From Oscillospiraceae bacterium (GTDB taxonomy: Bacteria; Bacillota; Clostridia; Oscillospirales; Oscillospiraceae): a stretch of DNA of 7,761 bases. Of this stretch, positions 6,235 to 7,761 are shown piece after piece. Position 1 is the stretch's first letter. Every line of letters begins with the position of its first letter. The DNA is taken from assembly GCA_031282225.1 (NCBI GenBank), contig JAITEC010000144.1, positions 1 to 7,761 of the forward strand. Direction: 5' to 3'. Under the pieces are notes generated by a model. It made no database searches. It worked only from the letters and a program-made list of their open reading frames with translations, and was not told the DNA's origin. The translations under genes and the position numbers were made by a program.

Positions 6235-7562
6235 TTTGCCTCGCCCCCTTCTGCGCCCGCTTTTTTTGCGCTCCGGTAGTCCGAGAGCATTGCCTTTGCG
6301 AGCTTGATGTACTGCACGAGCATACGTTTGGCCGGGCACGAGTACGCGCAGCACCCGCATTCCATGCACAGATGCGCTTTGTACGCCTCGAGCATCTCCG
6401 GCCTCTTCATGTGGTACGCGCGCTCTATGTTCAAGGGCATGAGTCCCATGGGACAGTGGCTCACGCATCTGCCGCAGCGTATGCACGGCGATTCCTCGGG
6501 TAGGCGGGAGTCTTTTTCAGAGAACGCCAGAGCCGCGTTTGTGGCCTTGAGCACGGGCATGTCCAAGCTGGGTACCGAAACGCCCATCATCGGCCCGCCC
6601 ATGAGCACTTTTTTTACGTCGCCTCGCAGCCCGCCGCAGAAATCGAAGAGAGCCGACAGCGGGGCGCCTATGGGCGCTATGACGTTCGCGGGGGACTTCA
6701 CGGCGGAGCCGTCCACGGTGACGCATTTCGACACGAGAGGCATGCCTGTCTTGATATACTTGACAATCGCGGACAGCGTCGTACAGTTTAGCACTATCAC
6801 GCCGGCGTCGAGCGGGAGCTTGCCCTCGGGCACGCGCCTGCCCGTGATGTGGTATATGAGCACCTTCTCCCCGCCCTGTGGGTAAAGCGACGGTAGCGGC
6901 CGGACTTCAATGCCCGGCTTGTCCGCCATGAGAGCCGTCAGCTTGTTAATTGCTTCCGGCTTGTTGCTCTCGATGCCGAAGACTATGTCCTTCGTGCCGA
7001 GATACTCCCGCAAGAGCTGCGCGCCCTCCGCAAGCAGTTGCGTCTCATCGAGCATGGTGCGCGTGTCGGAGGTTATATAGGGCTCGCACTCGGCGCAGTT
7101 TATGAGGATGTAGTCTATAGCCGACGCGTCCTTGACCGTGAGCTTGACGGCCGTAGGAAAGCCGGCGCCCCCCAAGCCGACGGTGCCGCTGTCACGCACC
7201 GCCGCCAAGAAGCTGTCCGTATCGCGCACGTCCGGTACGCGCAACCCGCCGTAAGGCGCCTGCTCGCCGTCTGAGGCGATGACGACAGACAGCGCGCGCA
7301 GCCCTGTCACGGGGTCGCGGTCGTCAACGCGCTTGACCGTTCCCGAGACGCTCGCGTGTATCGGCGACGATACGAAGCCCGATGCCTCACCTATTACCTG
7401 CCCCACCTTCACTGCCTCGCCTGCCTTGACGACGGGCGACGCAGGCGCGCCTATGTGCATGGACATCGGGAGCCTGACCTCCGGCGGTATGGGGATGGGT
7501 TTCGGCACGGACGCCGCAGTGGTTTTGCGGTGCGGCACACGCACGCCGCCAAGCTTTCTCAT
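6231..7562 (-). CDS. rnfC: Rnf complex NADH/FMN and iron-sulfur subunit C
   Basis: The 443-residue peripheral cytoplasmic subunit is where electrons reach NAD+. The N-terminal part carries MRKLGGVRVPHRK and an HIGAPASPVVKAGEAVKVGQ segment with a barrel-sandwich look (about 35-75). The nucleotide/FMN-binding region follows, with VGLGGAGFPTAVKL (128-141) and INCAECEPYITSD (154-166). An SLBB-like region around YPQGGEKVLIYHITGR (227-241) comes next. The C-terminal part has two complete ferredoxin-type motifs, C360/363/366/370 and C399/402/405/409, each followed by proline. It is the first gene of the operon. The start ATG is preceded immediately by an in-frame TAA, so it is the most upstream possibility and it fits the family N-terminus. 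The ribosome-binding site is weak: AAAGG lies twelve bases away. The end overlaps rnfD by four bases. Confidence 0.97.
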   Translation of the reverse strand: MRKLGGVRVPHRKTTAASVPKPIPIPPEVRLPMSMHIGAPASPVVKAGEAVKVGQVIGEASGFVSSPIHASVSGTVKRVDDRDPVTGLRALSVVIASDGEQAPYGGLRVPDVRDTDSFLAAVRDSGTVGLGGAGFPTAVKLTVKDASAIDYILINCAECEPYITSDTRTMLDETQLLAEGAQLLREYLGTKDIVFGIESNKPEAINKLTALMADKPGIEVRPLPSLYPQGGEKVLIYHITGRRVPEGKLPLDAGVIVLNCTTLSAIVKYIKTGMPLVSKCVTVDGSAVKSPANVIAPIGAPLSALFDFCGGLRGDVKKVLMGGPMMGVSVPSLDMPVLKATNAALAFSEKDSRLPEESPCIRCGRCVSHCPMGLMPLNIERAYHMKRPEMLEAYKAHLCMECGCCAYSCPAKRMLVQYIKLAKAMLSDYRSAKKAGAEGGEAK

Positions 7563-7614
7563 TTAGCCAACCAGCCTTTCGTAATTAACAATATGAAGAA
7601 AAGCACTAAATCTA

Positions 7615-7632
7615 ATTATAACACGATAACAA
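7615..7632 (-). promoter_or_regulatory. Possible Rex-like redox operator overlapping the rnf -10 box (weak)
   Basis: On the minus strand, TTGTTATCGTGTTATAAT can be laid over the clostridial Rex consensus TTGTTAA-N4-TTAACAA with 10 of 14 half-site bases matching. The left half is good (6 of 7). The right half coincides with the -10 box, so part of its match is explained by promoter function alone. Rex senses the NADH/NAD+ ratio and is known to control fermentation genes, which would suit rnf. The call is tentative. Confidence 0.22.
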
Positions 7633-7643
7633 ACTGTGGTCAA
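7615..7643 (-). promoter_or_regulatory. Main rnf operon promoter
   Basis: Read on the minus strand, TTGACC (7643-7638) and TATAAT (7620-7615) are separated by exactly 17 bases: a perfect -10 box and a 5-of-6 -35 box. The expected transcript start is near 7608, leaving a leader of about 45 bases before the rnfC ATG. The 22 bases upstream of the -35 (7644-7665) are mostly A and T, like an UP element. The leader shows no hairpin or riboswitch that I can recognise. Confidence 0.75.
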
Positions 7644-7665
7644 TACTAAAATATCTACAAAATTT

Positions 7666-7687
7666 CTGTATGTTGGCTGTATGTTGG
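7666..7687 (-). repeat. Exact 11-bp tandem direct repeat upstream of the rnf promoter
   Basis: CTGTATGTTGG occurs twice head to tail on the plus strand (7666-7676 and 7677-7687); on the minus strand each unit reads CCAACATACAG. The repeat lies about 58 to 79 bases before the predicted rnf transcript start. Its period of one helical turn puts both copies on the same DNA face. This is the arrangement used by OmpR/PhoB-type response regulators and some other activators. It may be an activator site for rnf, but no regulator gene is present in the window. Confidence 0.6.
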
Positions 7688-7710
7688 TGTGCTGATTATA
7701 TAAAACACGT

Positions 7711-7737
7711 GAAAATTAGAGCGGCGCCGCCTTTTTC
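7711..7737. other. GC-rich palindrome flanked by A and T runs (possible terminator remnant)
   Basis: GCGGCGCCGC (7721-7730) is a perfect palindrome set in an AT-rich region, with GAAAA (7711-7715) and TTTTC (7733-7737) as complementary outer arms. The outline recalls a bidirectional intrinsic terminator, which could insulate rnf from a gene to the right. The inner stem is, however, only three pairs once a loop is allowed, and the arms are separated by unpaired bases. It could equally be a protein-binding site. Confidence 0.3.
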
Positions 7738-7749
7738 AAGCTGCTGTAG

Positions 7750-7759
7750 TGATTAATCA
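7750..7759. other. 10-bp palindrome TGATTAATCA near the right edge
   Basis: TGATTAATCA is self-complementary over its full length and lies about 142 to 151 bases upstream of the predicted rnf transcript start. It resembles half-sites of the Crp/Fnr family (TGAT/ATCA), but the spacing between halves is two bases rather than four or more, so it does not fit that consensus. It may belong to the control region of a gene beyond the edge. Confidence 0.2.
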
Positions 7760-7761
7760 AG

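Noticed and set aside
5495..6307. A 270-codon open frame antisense to rnfD
   Set aside because: It is the mirror of a well-supported membrane protein gene. Its Ser/Pro/Ala-rich translation shows no domain, and long antisense frames are expected here.
6235..6486. Upstream extension of the rnfD frame
   Set aside because: This is the 3' end of rnfC, including its second ferredoxin motif, in another register. The RnfD N-terminus is recognisable from 6234.
7695..7700. A second TATAAT on the minus strand upstream of rnf
   Set aside because: At 17-base spacing the -35 position reads CGCTCT, which does not match consensus. Without a partner I do not call a promoter.
1..7761. CRISPR arrays, insertion sequences, tRNA or rRNA genes, toxin-antitoxin or defence cassettes
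   Set aside because: No regularly spaced repeats, transposase motifs, terminal inverted repeats with target duplications, or tRNA-like folds were seen. The DUF4143 ATPase alone is not evidence for a defence system.

Overview
The window reads as part of a GC-rich anaerobic bacterium, most likely a member of the Clostridia. The evidence is a GlmL/MutL-type accessory protein of B12-dependent amino-acid mutase pathways, a single-stranded-DNA-binding protein with two OB-folds of the kind I associate with Clostridia, and a complete six-gene Rnf operon in the clostridial order C-D-G-E-A-B. Codon use is distinctive: ATA is the commonest isoleucine codon in the gene I counted (12 of 20 in rnfE) although the DNA is GC-rich. 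The genus cannot be read from the sequence.

Layout. Plus strand: the 3' part of a glmL-like gene enters from the left edge and stops at 601. A 109-base gap with two inverted repeats follows, then a 208-residue SSB gene (711-1337), then an ATPase of the AAA/DUF4143 group (frame 1376-2596) with its own likely promoter at 1357-1385 and an unclear start codon. Minus strand, converging on the ATPase gene: rnfC (7562-6231), rnfD (6234-5293), rnfG (5296-4775), rnfE (4774-4094), rnfA (4087-3488) and rnfB (3472-2654). The rightmost 199 bases are AT-rich and hold the rnf control region.

How the genes work together. Rnf is a membrane complex that passes electrons from reduced ferredoxin to NAD+ and pumps Na+ or H+ outward. 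All six subunits look full length, with their iron-sulfur and flavin-attachment motifs intact. The cistrons are tightly coupled: ATGA overlaps at C/D and D/G, TGA-ATG abutment at G/E, and gaps of 6 and 15 bases at E/A and A/B. Transcription probably starts near 7608 from TTGACC-N17-TATAAT. Upstream of this promoter lies an exact 11-bp tandem repeat at about -58 to -79, placed like an activator site. A GlmL-type gene and Rnf in one neighbourhood fits an amino-acid fermenter (glutamate via methylaspartate, or ornithine), but that physiological link is inference. The SSB and ATPase genes have no obvious functional tie to Rnf.

I found no wholly new multi-gene system. The points most worth a second look are the rnf upstream repeat, the ATPase start (strong Shine-Dalgarno sequence facing ACG), the 13-bp perfect inverted repeat before the SSB gene, the cysteine-bearing tail of RnfE and the ATA codon preference.
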